From assembly GCF_907165205.1 (NCBI RefSeq), contig NC_058195.1:27114936-27178935 (forward strand): 64,000 bases of DNA, written 5' to 3'. This document shows, piece after piece, positions 11,489 through 21,273 of this stretch. The first letter of the stretch is position 1, and each line of letters opens with the position of its first letter. Source of the stretch: Coccinella septempunctata. Lineage: Eukaryota > Arthropoda > Insecta > Coleoptera > Coccinellidae. A model generated the notes under the pieces. The model saw nothing but the letters and a program-made list of their open reading frames with translations. It ran no database searches and was not told the origin of the DNA. A program made the position numbers and the translations under genes.

Positions 11489-11598
11489 AAACAGATTATA
11501 CGATTTTCACAAAATGAGTTTACCAAGACAAGTGTTTTGATAGTGAAGCACTTGTCTTGGTTTAAAAATTCATTTCGAGAAAATCGTATAATCTGTTT
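11489..11598. repeat. 110-bp palindromic repeat
   Basis: AAACAGATTATACGATTTTC at the left is the exact reverse complement of GAAAATCGTATAATCTGTTT at the right. Inside, ACAAGTG.TT..CACTTGT extends the pairing, so the whole segment folds into a long imperfect hairpin. Non-coding. Confidence 0.75.
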
Positions 11599-11632
11599 CA
11601 AGGGAAACGGAAAAGCTACAGCTTTAGTAGGG

Positions 11633-11768
11633 GGTACAGAGAATCGAACTTGATAGACTGGTGACTGTCTTGTGAATGCCGTTTTTACTAGTGTTCCGAT
11701 ATTGGAACTGTTATGATTGTCTCGGTATTCCAATATCGGAACATTGATGATTGATAAGTTCTCTGTAC
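11633..11768. repeat. Foldback with inner 15-bp hairpin
   Basis: GGTACAGAGAA..CTTGATAG at the left is mirrored by CTATC-like..TTCTCTGTACC at the right. Inside, GTTCCGATATTGGAA (11693) pairs perfectly with TTCCAATATCGGAAC (11728-11742) across a 20-base loop. The pairing is nested, as in short MITEs. Confidence 0.6.
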
Positions 11769-12309
11769 CAGTTTTGTAACGAAATTTTGTTTTGTTCGCC
11801 CATGTAAAAAATCTGATTTAACGTTCTCAATTCGAAGGGGCTGAAAACCCCTACTAGTCCCCATGACTGAAGTCCCCAAAACTGAAATCCGTATTTTCGT
11901 CATTTTGGAGGTACAAAACTTTTTTTAACGGTACATTTAGGTACAAATCTCAAGCGTTAAGGGGAAGTGATGAATCATTATTCAACAGGTTGAAGTCCAT
12001 CAAACGATTTGAAATAAATGCTATAAAATTTTTCATCCAATAAATCTCGTCCGGGATTCGAACCCGAATAGATCCATATGATGTGTTTTCTATGATGTTT
12101 CATATTCGATTTAGTTCGACAGATTGAAAAATATGATATTTGAAACGTCTGTCCATATTAGCTCCTGTTGCAAAATGTACCGGTGAAAAGAGGGTGAATT
12201 TTAGTGAGTCCGTTTCATACAGAGTTCGGGCTTACGGAGCACCCCGAAGAGGTCCTTAAGGACTCAAAAAACTTTCGTTAGGAGGAAAATTCATGAAAGG
12301 AGAAGACAG

Positions 12310-12830
12310 AAATTATTGACCTCTTCAAGAAAGAGGAAAACTTTTTACAATGGCCCCGACCTGACATCACTGAGGAAGAAAGGTCCTTCAAGAATTTTTA
12401 GATAATCTTAGAAATGGAATATCTGACTCGTGAAAGTTGAAGGATTTGGAAGAAAAAACTCGTGGGCAGCATGAAAATGGCTGTGGAGCCAATAAGGCAG
12501 GACTATCTTACAACCTCGAACTTTGGTTCAGTAGTGAAAAAAAAATCAACCAACCTTGACACAATTTTGTGAAAGTGCTTCTGTACAAGAAGCCACTGAA
12601 TACCTAGTAAGGCGATAACACTGTATGAACATTCAGAAAATATAAAGGTAACCCAGTGCGGATTATTTATTGACCCTGAGTAATCCATTCCTGGGATCCT
12701 CTCCTGATGGATTGGTTGGGGACGATGGTTTGATAGACGTCAAACGACTCCGATCAATCAAAGGAAAGCTAAAGGACTACAAGGAACCGAACTGCTTCAC
12801 CATCGAGTATGGTAGAATAAGGTCATTCTA
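12310..12830 (+). pseudogene. YqaJ-type exonuclease remnant, copy 1
   Basis: Fragments in successive frames read LTTSNFGSVVKKKSTNLDTI (about 12510), ENIKVTQCGLFIDPE (about 12635) and, from 12682, NPFLGSSPDGLVGDDGLIDV then KRLRSIKGKLKDYKEPNCFT. This is the layout of YqaJ/lambda-exonuclease-like nucleases: a 'T.S.FG' start, 'CGLFID...P.L..SPDG', and a 'G..(E/D).K' metal-binding strand; here the usual Glu is Asp in 'LIDVK'. Stops and at least two frameshifts kill it. The family hydrolyses DNA 5' to 3' in phages and is often carried by large mobile elements or viruses in animal genomes. A second divergent copy lies at 16290-16930. Confidence 0.65.
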
Positions 12831-14123
12831 AGCTAATTCGTTATCTTCGAAGAAATATAATTTTCCATTATTTTTGGGCTGAAAAAAATTCATAACTATT
12901 TCTACCAAGTGCATAGTGCAAGGATGTCTGTAAAAACAAAAATTGTGATTTCGTCCTGAATTCAGATGATGAATAGAAAGAATAGAATGTGACTAGGTAC
13001 CGTAGAAAAATATCATGTTGCCAACGGTGGAGTAGTTCTATATGGATTGCGTTCCACCTGAATTAATAGATGGGAGAACACCAAGAGGAATGCGAGCACG
13101 GAATAAAAATGAAACACGGCAATATTTTGAAGTTGTACAAATAGAATATTTCGAATTTCATACAGTTCTTTTTTCTAGATCATCAGTTTCTGAATAATTA
13201 TACCTATTCACTATCATCCCAGCTATAATCATTAATTCGGACCCTTTAATTATAGTTGGGGAGCCGATAATGCTAAATCGGGATTTACTCGAGCGTTGTG
13301 GAGACCTAGTGGATTTTGAAGATTATATGGTAGAAAGAAAAAAAGCTTTCATGATGTATGCACTTTCAGCAGAGGGGAAAGCGTCTGCAAGGTCTCAAAG
13401 ATGTAAAAAAAAATCGTCAGGTGTACATACTCGGGCGTGTCAGATTAAGATAATGTATATGCCCCACGTGTCTCTGATAATGAATTCATGCTTATCCGAC
13501 AGTTTGTGCGGTAGGACTGGCCCTACCGAAGAGTTGAAAATGGTAAAAAAAAAAATTTCCAGCGTGTCAGATTTTTGGAGGATATGTTAATTGGACCCAA
13601 AGGGAGCTACTTTTCAAGGGACGGAAAATTTGGACATGGCGCAAGGTCACAGCGGTCCTTTGTAAAAAAAAATCGTTACTTGTACATACTCGAGCATGTC
13701 AAATTTTCATACAGATGGTTAATCTCGGTGTTGTAAACGTGTTGACCCATTAATCTGACACTAATCAGGGGACGGTTTTCTTAATCTGACACTTTGAAGA
13801 TGATGAAAATTCTTTTTTTTTTCGAATATTTCCCTGCCTGTACCTCTAATCGTTTTTTCATTCACTATGAAAGTTGTAGATAATAAAATTGTACATAACT
13901 TTTGTCTCAAGCAATTTTACATACTCTTAACCGTTCTCAAGTTAGAGGCGATAAGGACGAGAAGCTTAACCACACATGCGAAAGGGCAAGGTCAATGTAG
14001 AATCACAGGCTAATTTGCATTCATCCAATTGTCAAAATGACAAGGTATTTCTATGATGACAATTTCGAAATTATAGCCACGAAAATTTTAGTGTTGTCTG
14101 TGACTGAACCTTAGAATGTACTA

Positions 14124-14545
14124 TAGTTCATTCCAGAATGATTGACATTTCGGGTGGCTATGGAAAATCGAATTAAGGTTGGTAATAGCCCATAAGTTAA
14201 GATTTTGTGTTGCGAAATTCAGGTTGGTAATATGAATAGACAGTGATCTATAGACCTATTATATGTGAATCTATGCACTGACAGCAGATAATTTGAATTT
14301 TTACTGCTGTTTATGTTATTATTTTATTCTCACAAATTGAAAACAGTTGTATCAATTTTGAATGCCGATCAATATGCTCTGAATTTGAATATTACTTGTT
14401 TTCAAATACTTTTCTAGGTTATATTTGTTATTCCAGTTCTGTGATTGAAACTACAGAAATTATCGAATATCTTCTGTGACCAGATATTAAGGTACGTCTG
14501 GACTTTCAAGGCCTAGTGGGATGTCAATCATTCCTGAATGGACTA
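14124..14545 (+). mobile_element. MITE family A, copy 2
   Basis: The left end TAGTTCATTCCAGAATGATT and right end AATCATTCCTGAATGGACTA are the same terminal repeats as copy 1 with a few substitutions. The interior follows copy 1 in the same orientation with scattered changes and small deletions. It is the most diverged of the three copies at its termini, suggesting an older insertion. Flanking TA is present on both sides. Confidence 0.85.
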
Positions 14546-14973
14546 TATTTCCCAACGAGTGAATTTTCCCTTCAGCATGTATCGCTAAACACCTCGCATT
14601 AATCGCCAAATATCTCAAAATTGTTTGAACGTAGAGAAAATTGCTTAGGACAAAATTTGTAGAAAATGTTATGCTCTACAACTTTTATAATGAATGCGAA
14701 AAAGATTTGAAGCCCAGAGAAGGAGATAATTCGAAAAAACTGATTTTTGTGACCTTTATGGCCAATTTTTGTTTCGGCTTACTAAAACTGTCAGATTATA
14801 TTTTTTCCGTTATTCTTGAATCATTAGCTTCAAAATAAGAAAAAACGCCACCGCGCTCGAGAATGTACACGTGACGTTTTTTTGCAAATTTGGCGCCCTC
14901 CCACACATTTTCGTAATTCTTAAATTGTCAGATTAAGAGGATATATACTTTTCAACATGTAATTAACCACATA

Positions 14974-15402
14974 TAGTCCATTCAAGAATGATTGACATCC
15001 CAGTAGGTCTTGAAAGTCTAGGCGCAGCTTAATATCTGGTCAAAACAGATCTTTAAAAAATTCTGTACTTTCAATCACAGAACTAGAATATATTAATATA
15101 ACCTAGAAAAGTATCTGAAAATAAGAAATATTCAAATTTGCAGCATATTAAACAGCATTCAGAATTGACACAATTATGTTTCCAATTTGTACGATTAAAT
15201 TAGGAATATAAACAGCTGTACAAAATTAAAATAAGCGTAGGTAAGTTCATAGATTCACATATAATAGGTCTATAGAGCAATGTTTATTCACAATGCCAAC
15301 CTGAATTCCGCAACACAAAATCTCAACTTATGGTCTATTACCAACTTAAATTCGATTTTCCATAGCAACCCGAGATGTCAATCATTCTTGAATGGACTCT
15401 AT
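14974..15402 (-). mobile_element. MITE family A, copy 3
   Basis: Same family in the opposite orientation: TAGTCCATTCAAGAATGATT opens it and AATCATTCTTGAATGGACT closes it. Its interior is closest to copy 1 (for example the shared CTAGACTTTC/GAAAGTCTAG and ATATTAATATAACCTAG segments). Together with copy 2 it forms an inverted pair 430 bp apart inside the CTCGAG repeat structure. Confidence 0.85.
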
Positions 15403-15800
15403 ATCTTAATCTGACACGCTCGAGTATATACAATGATGTTTTTTTTTTTACTATTCTGACAGGCTGCACTAGACAATTCCCCCTATATACAGGTCCAATT
15501 TTTGGTAGAGGTACTCTACAGGGTCCAAGGTATGTCCCCTTATATTAATCTGACACGCTCGAGTAAATCCCGAATTTCCCTCTTCGGCTCCCCAACTATT
15601 AGGGATAATAAACACATAAACTCGAATATCTTTCGCTTGCTGCCCCCTCAGGCAACAAAAGATCTTGTAGCAGAAAACGTGGGTGAAGCCATTGTCTTGG
15701 TGGGACGTAAATGTGTTCAGTTAAAGAAATTTTTATATAGTGCCATCAAGCGGAATTCACGTTTCGCGAGAACGGGTATAACACCCTTAACATTCGGTTA

Positions 15801-15925
15801 ACGGCGACAGAGAACAAACAGATTTTATACGATGATTCGGTAGTACGAAAAAAACATTCTGTGAAAAAATTACGGATATCGGAAGGGACGTAGGGGTTGA
15901 AAGTTCAACCCTTAACATTAAAAAA
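15801..15925 (+). repeat. Interspersed repeat with ACGGCGACAGAG block
   Basis: ACGGCGACAGAGAACAAACA followed by an ATACGATGATTCGGTAG-like stretch recurs in the same orientation at 21640-21685 (ACGGCGACAGAGCACAAACA). The following GGGGTTGAAAGTTCAACCCT at about 15890 recurs near 54185 with small changes. These shared blocks flank the YqaJ/Ulp1 remnants here and may be termini of the element that carried them. Confidence 0.5.
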
Positions 15926-16271
15926 AAATTTCACAACGGGAAAAAATATTCAGATCAGCTATTTCCTGAGGGAACACCGAGATGTTGTTGCTCAAAAAAT
16001 AGAATGCGGCATGGAAATTGCCGAAACGAATTTGATAAAAACAACATTAGTCTCAAACTCTAAAACTGATCCAACGAATGAGAAGTCTCGCGAAACATGG
16101 AGGAGACGACCGAAAAAAATTGGATTCCATTTTGAGGACAGGTTCTTGAAAATATCAAAATCTTCTTCCGCAAACACTCCGATTTCTGGACCAAAAAACA
16201 AAAGAAAACATGGCAGGAAAAATGTGAAGAATTTATTTTTAGGTTCATTGAAATCTGACGAAGCTGAATAA
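15897..16271 (+). CDS. Hypothetical protein upstream of YqaJ copy 2 (124 codons)
   Basis: This is an uninterrupted frame that is longer than most chance ORFs nearby. It is rich in Lys, Arg and Ser, with basic stretches such as RETWRRRPKKIGF and PKNKRKHGRKNVKN and no predicted membrane segment or signal peptide by eye. I do not recognise a domain. It overlaps a repeated block at its start (GGGGTTGAAAGTTCAACCC), so its first codons may not be genuine. It stops 20 bases before the region where YqaJ-like coding resumes in another frame, so it could be the N-terminal part of the same ancestral protein, for example a basic DNA-binding linker. It could equally be a remnant without function. Confidence 0.3.
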   Translation: MKVQPLTLKKNFTTGKNIQISYFLREHRDVVAQKIECGMEIAETNLIKTTLVSNSKTDPTNEKSRETWRRRPKKIGFHFEDRFLKISKSSSANTPISGPKNKRKHGRKNVKNLFLGSLKSDEAE

Positions 16272-16289
16272 AAATAATTAAAGAGGAAA

Positions 16290-16930
16290 GTATACTACGG
16301 CGAGATTGCCAAAGTGGAAGGGACAGAGAAAAATTACGGTTACGGTTAGTCAATATTCGGTCGGATTTGTGAGAGTAGGCATGAATCTTCAAAGGCAATC
16401 TCGAACACTATAATGAATCCTAAAACTTTGATCACACCTGCAGTTTTTTAAAGTAGGTATTGATCATGAGGCAATAGGTCTAAAAAAATATTCACAAAAA
16501 ACTGGCAGGAAAGTTGAGAGTGTCGGTTTGTGAATACACTCGAAATTGAACTCGGGAGCTTCACCAGATGGTCTGGTTGAGGATGGAGTGGTGGAGGTGA
16601 AATGTTCTTTCGTTGCTAGGGTTGCAGATCATCATTCATTTCCCTTCAATTTATTGAATGCTGATGGAGACCTTGAAACTAATCTCGACTAACATTTCCA
16701 GATACAAGGAGTTTTGAAAATAACCCATCTTGAATGGTGTGATCTCGTGATTACGTGACGACGAAAGGATTAAGGACTATAAAGAGGTCCAGATTGTTTT
16801 GATCACCATATGGTGAAAAAAACTGAAAAATTTTTACTGTTTCGAATTTTTACCCATCTACCTATTCTCAGATAAGCCTTTGTCAGCTGTAGTGAAGAAA
16901 TAGTGAACTACCAAAGACATTATAATACAA
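16290..16930 (+). pseudogene. YqaJ-type exonuclease remnant, copy 2
   Basis: Across several frames the order of a YqaJ nuclease is kept. It runs SIFGRICESRHESSKAISNT (about 16340), VGIDHEAIGLKKYSQKTGRK then VESVGL (about 16450-16530), GASPDGLVEDGVVEVKCSFV (about 16556-16615; the 'SPDG...E.K' core with metal-binding Asp and Glu-x-Lys), QIQGVLKITHLEWCDLVIT (about 16700-16755, the 'Q.QG.L..T' strand) and an aromatic C-terminal helix. Five or more stops and shifts are visible, and a bare A-run deletion is likely upstream of GASPDG. It differs in sequence from copy 1, so the two were not made by a recent local duplication. It is followed at 160 bp by a Ulp1-type protease remnant on the same strand. 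Confidence 0.75.
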
Positions 16931-17089
16931 GAAAATGGTGATGACGTGAAAAAGTTCCAAAACGGGCATAACTATATAATTACGATAAATAATTTGGTAA
17001 CTTCTGTTAAGAAACAATGTAGTAATATAATGTAGTATTGTAGCAATGTAGTTTCATAATCGACCATAGCTTGCAGAATATGACTGATG

Positions 17090-17620
17090 ATACTGAATAT
17101 CAAATATTCTCTTTTGAAAGGGATTTATTGATAATGAACAATGATAAACATACCGACAGCTTCATAACCACTACCATATTTCAGAGAAAAAAGTTAGTGT
17201 GGCTCGCACTCGAAAATGTATTAATTTTTTAGACCCTCTTGGAGGAGAAAACTGTAAACAGGACATGCATCTCGCAAATATCATTAATTCAAAAAAAAAA
17301 AAAAAAGATAAACAAAAAAGGTTGGCCAATCAAAATAATGGAACATGTCACACAGAACGATTCGTTTAATTGCGGTGCTTACGTAATTCACTTCTTCAAC
17401 AAATTAATGTTACATTGGAAGACGTCATAGAGATCAATGAATACAGGCAAAATATAAAATTATTGTTTCTGAATAAAAGCATGCCAGTACATAGTTCTGG
17501 TTTGTACTGGGGAAGGAAGCAAGAATACAATGACTTAGAATGCAGGATCTGCCGAAGGCATACACATCAGAAATGTCTCAATCGCGCATCACAGTATGAT
17601 TTTATTGTTCCCCTAATTAT
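17090..17620 (+). pseudogene. Ulp1-type (C48) cysteine protease plus PHD-like finger, copy 1
   Basis: ARTRKCINFLDPLGGEN (about 17195-17245) matches the Asp-bearing strand of Ulp1/SENP proteases ('..INFLDPLG'). After a frame change at an A-run near 17290-17310, VTQNDSFNCGAYVIHFFNKL (17347-17405) supplies the oxyanion Gln and catalytic Cys ('Q.D..NCG.(Y/F)'). A further shift leads to LECRICRRHTHQKC (17538-17580), a C-x2-C-x4-H-x2-C zinc-binding half as in PHD/RING-type fingers. The catalytic His strand is degraded. Ulp1 proteases cleave SUMO-like isopeptides, and mobile elements often carry them. The same protease-plus-finger order occurs in the minus-strand copy at 20258-21273. Confidence 0.7.
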
Positions 17621-17639
17621 ATAATCGAACTGATCTAGA

Positions 17640-17999
17640 ATTAGCTCTAGATGAGAGAAGTAATAGGTGGCCAGTCATTCAATGAAAATTGTTTTCCTCT
17701 CATGAACCTTTATTGAAAAAATATATTTTTAAATATTGAAATTCATAAATCAAATAACTTGATCCTATGTCATTGCTTCTAAGTAAAATAAATAAATAAA
17801 TAGGAGAAATGAAACCATTTAAAATTCAAGATTAGTCGCCTACTATATTTGCGTTATGAAAACTGAAGGAGATGACAAAATATCCCAATTAACGTCATCG
17901 TAATAAATTGGCATCATCCCCCGGATAATGTCTTGAATATATTCCGAAATTATGTGAATGGCATCCTTTCGAACTCCATTGAAGTTTAAAACAATCTGT
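17640..17999. other. No recognisable gene; short AAAT microsatellite
   Basis: Five AAAT units near 17785-17803 are the only regular feature. No coding motif was found on either strand. Confidence 0.4.
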
Positions 18000-18135
18000 T
18001 TTTTGAAAGCATGAAGGCGATTTTCACTCCTTAGTCACTTCCGAATAGAGTGAAATGAAAGAAAAATCCTGTAATTATATACTTTTGCGTTACTTGTAGA
18101 AAATATTTTATGTTATTAAATGCATCATATTCTGC
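18000..18135 (+). repeat. Direct repeat (136 bp), left copy
   Basis: The segment from TTTTTGAAAGCATGAAGGCG to ATCATATTCTGC recurs at 18343-18478 in the same orientation with only a few substitutions and the same length. The two copies bracket a 207-bp fragment of a LINE. This is far longer than a usual LINE target-site duplication. Confidence 0.85.
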
Positions 18136-18342
18136 ATGAATCAGCCGATGATTTAGATATTTTCACGGAAAAAATTTTCAACAAGATAATGTTGAAAATT
18201 GAAAGAGAAATGGAGAAAAAGCTTCAAGCATTATTCAGTAAACTTAATTAATGGACCTTACGGATATTAGGAAGAAATCCCTCAAGATAATCTCGTGGAA
18301 CATAAACGGGATCAACACTGGGAAAGAAGAAATAATAAATAA
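18136..18342 (+). pseudogene. Internal LINE fragment spanning the ORF1/ORF2 junction
   Basis: The first part encodes DDLDIFTEKIFNKIMLKIER and EMEKKLQALFSKLN before a stop, a charged helical end typical of a LINE ORF1. Then ATG 18252 opens MDLTDIRKKSLKIISWNING followed by INTGKEEIINN. 'LKIISWNING(I)' is the first beta strand of the apurinic-type endonuclease at the start of LINE ORF2, with its metal-binding Asn. The piece ends abruptly where the second direct repeat begins. It lacks both LINE termini, so it did not arrive as an ordinary 5'-truncated insertion. Confidence 0.7.
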
Positions 18343-18478
18343 TTTTTGAAAGCATGAAGGCGATTTTCACTCCTTAGTCACTTCCGAATAAAGTGAAATC
18401 AATGAAAAATCCTGTAATTATATACTTTTGCGTTACTTGTAGAAAATATTTTATGTTACTAAATGCATCATATTCTGC
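18343..18478 (+). repeat. Direct repeat (136 bp), right copy
   Basis: Second copy of the 18000-18135 segment. Differences include TAGAG to TAAAG and GAAAGAAAAATCC to CAATGAAAAATCC. Confidence 0.85.
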
Positions 18479-18734
18479 CCAATTTCATATAAAACATTGA
18501 AAATTTCCCATTCTAACTATATGATATTGTGCTGGCCACAATTGGGTCACGAAAAAGTCCGATTCGCGACTTGTAGCCACTTGGTGGCCAGAAATGGAGC
18601 GTACAAACCCAGTTGTGGCCACCAGTTATTAGAGAATAGATAATACTTTTATCTTATAGAACAGATAAGGATGCAACACACAATTTAATTTTCCATGTTT
18701 CAGGAAAAATGCAATCCAATTTATTTCAGTACTC

Positions 18735-20290
18735 AAAAACTGATATGGAGAATGCTCTGAGAGCAATAAGAATGGAATGGTGGAATGGCAGCTTAATATT
18801 CCCAGGACATCCGTGAGGGGCGTGAGGAACAGATTAACGGGAAAAACTGCTGATAACTGCAGACATGTTGGTCCTGAATGCGTATTGGGAACAAGTGTTG
18901 AAAAAAAAAATTGTTAGATTGGATTCTCGATTGTGCCTCAAGAGATTTTCCTTTGAATAAAGGAACAAAAGTGATTGAAGAGTGTGGCCTCGAGAGCAAA
19001 TCAATAAACAGAACGCCAGGAAGAAAATGGTTTGACAGTTTTATGAAACGACACCTTGAGCTGAGTAAAAAACAAGCAGAATTTATTTACAAAGCACCAG
19101 TTTCTGTTTCCGAAGAGAAAATAAGACTGTGGTTCCGGCAGACACGAGATTTGCTAGGGCCAGATATAGACATTTTAGAACACCCAAGGAGGATATTTAA
19201 TATTTTTATTTATTTTTTTTTTATTTTATTTATTTCACATTGGAATACATACAGACATTCGCCCAGAAACAGTATTCACATATATACAAACAGTTTCAAA
19301 CAAAAGGCAATTCCTAAATCATACATGCACAAAATAACAAGAACCTACAATCTAAGGTCAAAATAACATAAAAATACCAACCCGAAAAAAAAGAACAAAA
19401 CAGGCTTACATTAAATCATAAAATTATCGATCTGAGGCCTCAAGGTTGGTCCTGACAGTTTTCTTCAACCTTACCAATAGATCTTGAAAAATATCAACGT
19501 TCACACAAAGGGCATTACATGTCGTCATAACTCTATGGAGTGGGGAGTTTTGCGCCGAATTAGTGTTTCCGACGGTGCCATAGAAAGTACCGAAAGATCT
19601 CAAACCTTTATTTGGAACCCTGAGAGATATAAGATTGAAAATTTCAGATGCCCAAAACTGTCCTCTGATGATTTTACGAATATGGACGAAACTGCTTTTT
19701 TTTTGCTCCGAAAGGTTGGCGTGTACAGGGTGGGCAAATTTCGATGTTTTAGCACTACAGCTTTTAAACTAGAGGAGATAGACAAAATCTGCCCAACCCC
19801 TCACAATTTTTAAATAGCAAAAACTACCAAAAGAATATGTAACAGCTGCACCGCCAAATTGGAGCATTGGTACCTCTGACACCGGTTGGATGCAAAGTAA
19901 ACAATTTTTCGAATAATTTGCAAATGTATTTTTGGAATTTTTAGAATCCAGAGCTATCAATCGCCCAGTTATAGTTTTCCTGGATGGACATGCCTCCCAT
20001 TTATCTCTGAAACTCAGTGTCGTGACAATGGAATTTTTTTAGTAGGTCTGCCACCGAACACCACACATATTTTGCAGCTATTAGATGTGGCACTTTGTTT
20101 TCCGCTCAAACAGGAATGGAAGAAACGATCTCGAAAATGGTTATATGACCATGATGGCAACTGCCTACAAAAGAGAGACATTCCTGCTGCCCTTCACCTC
20201 ATTATGAATGAAAAAAATAACCCTATTCAAATCTTGTATCGTGTTCCATATTTTCATTTAGAAAGATTTTCCAATTTTTTTTATTATATT
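18735..20290 (+). pseudogene. pogo/Tigger-type transposase, interrupted
   Basis: Fragments in order: YSKTDMENALRAIR (psq-type helix-turn-helix, about 18730-18770); RHVGPECVLGTSVEKKIV in shifted frame; WILDCASRDFPLNKGTKVIE and GRKWFDSFMKRHLELSKKQA (CENP-B-type DNA-binding helices, 18911-19100); DILEHPRRIFN (19170-19200). An antisense insertion of about 300 bp follows. DDE pieces then resume: FTNMDETAFFL (first Asp, about 19673), NWSIGTSDTGWMQSKQFF, VIVFLDGHASHLSLKLS (second Asp, about 19972) and PPNTTHILQLLDVALCFPLK plus QEW (third Asp, about 20050-20120). Frame changes and stops occur in the DDE part. The family cuts and pastes DNA at TA sites. The terminal inverted repeats were not located. 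Confidence 0.85.
19200..19480 (-). mobile_element. Antisense LINE 3' fragment inserted in the pogo transposase
   Basis: Exactly where the pogo frame reads RIFN, the plus strand turns into TTTTTATTTATTTTTTTTTT, i.e. an A/TAAA-rich tail on the minus strand. Upstream of that tail on the minus strand there is an open stretch PLHRVMTTCNALCVNVDIFQ and DLLVRLKKTVRTNLEASD ending in a stop (about 19430-19560), which looks like a retroelement ORF end. The right-hand junction with the pogo sequence is unclear (between 19480 and 19620). The pogo reading resumes at MDETAF, so the insertion came later than the transposon. Confidence 0.5.
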
Positions 20291-21273
20291 CATTTCTATA
20301 TCTAACTCATTTTTTTCACATACAAAATGTTGAAATCTCTCACAACTTATACATTTAATGATGGCTGCATCGTGCGTGTTGAAGCAATTGTCACCACATA
20401 TGATGCATTCAGAAGTCACATCATCTGACATACTGAGTAGCATATTTTTTGTTTCCAATCGTAAAGAATCCATATTTTCATAGTTCATCAGAGAACGGCC
20501 TTCGATAATTTGTTGGGTGAAATAGATTATGAACATTCCACAGTTATAGGTATCCATTTGTCTACCATTTTACCCTTCCAACCTTGTACAGAAATCGTTT
20601 CGTCCCTTTCTTGATTATACAACTCAATGAAGTTTAGGAAATGTTCTTTTTTCTCATTCGTTTTAACCATTGTGCTCAATGAGGGATCCAAAAAAGAAAA
20701 TTCATTTTTCTCGAAATCCGCGATTGCTACACACCAATGGTTTCTGCCAACAGAAAGAGGCATAGGAAGAATTTTTTCATGAAAATTTGGTATCGATGTA
20801 AAAAAATCCTTCTCCAACTCACTGAGATGATTAAAAATTGCGTAGACTTGGTCAGTCATCAGAAATATGAATCCTTCATTCCTGTTTTTATGAATGAAAC
20901 AGTGGAAACTCAAATTTATTATAGTGTCCATAACCCATTGTTTAGAGTTCAACGTGTGTAAATCTTCATAGGTTAGTTCTGGCCAAAAAGCATCTCCGAA
21001 ATGAGCAATTACAATTACTGTCGAATCCGTGCATTTATTATTATCAAGATCATCAGCATGTTCCAATTTTTGTGAAATAAAATCTGAATTTCGCCTCACA
21101 GTAACGATAATCGAATAGCAAAGTTTGTCATCGGATTTACCAAACATGAAAATCGAAGCATTTTTTATGATCACATTCGATGCGGTCATGCCTCTCAATT
21201 CTTCCCAGGATATATTGACTGAATTGAAGTAGTCTGACAGTTTATTCAAGTCAACCTTCGATATAGGAGCCAT
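20258..21273 (-). pseudogene. Ulp1-type (C48) cysteine protease plus PHD-like finger, copy 2
   Basis: A 248-codon frame starts at ATG 21273 (MAPISKVDLNKLSDYFNSVN) and carries the catalytic His in SVGRNHWCVAIADF (H179) and Asp in FSFLDPS (D196). Near residue 237 a single frameshift moves the reading into QMDTYNCGMFIIYFTQQI, which supplies the oxyanion Gln and catalytic Cys. So all residues of the H-D-Q-C centre are present, but in two frames. The next 90 codons end in C-x2-C (ECIICGD) and C-x2-C-x4-H-x2-C (KCISCERFQHFVC), a PHD-like finger lacking the last pair. The N-terminal 90 residues have no known domain. Its 3' end abuts the pogo remnant tail to tail. Coding quality is much better than copy 1, so it is younger. 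Confidence 0.8.

Larger units (their letters stand above)
10531..12300. other. Coding-poor stretch with foldbacks
   Basis: Short open frames only; a 61-codon one at 11079-11264 has no recognised motif. Two inverted repeats are listed separately (11489-11598 and 11633-11768). A 17-base match to a tRNA T-arm on the minus strand occurs near 12050, but no tRNA can be folded around it. Confidence 0.4.
13244..15606. repeat. 2.4-kb inverted structure with repeated CTCGAG/TGTCAGATTAA modules
   Basis: The outer ends match in reverse orientation: TTATAGTTGGGGAGCCGA and GGGATTTACTCGAGCG at 13249-13296, against CGCTCGAGTAAATCCC and TCGGCTCCCCAACTATTA at 15557-15602. Between them the module 'A8, CGT, TGTACAT, CTCGAGCGTGTCAGATTAA' recurs with variation near 13408-13450, 13660-13710, 14855-14890 (reversed), 15408-15440 (reversed) and 15543-15575 (reversed). 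Left-hand copies point one way and right-hand copies the other. Two MITE A copies have landed inside (14124 and 14974). Open frames at 13270-13590, 14641-14838 and 15502-15801 overlap these repeats and have no recognised domain. It may be a foldback-type element or the terminal repeats of a larger one. Confidence 0.6.

Noticed and set aside
12040..12075. Minus-strand match to a tRNA T-arm (CGGGTTCGAATCCCGGA)
   Set aside because: No acceptor stem, D-arm or anticodon arm can be formed with the upstream bases on that strand. At most it is a tRNA-derived scrap or chance.
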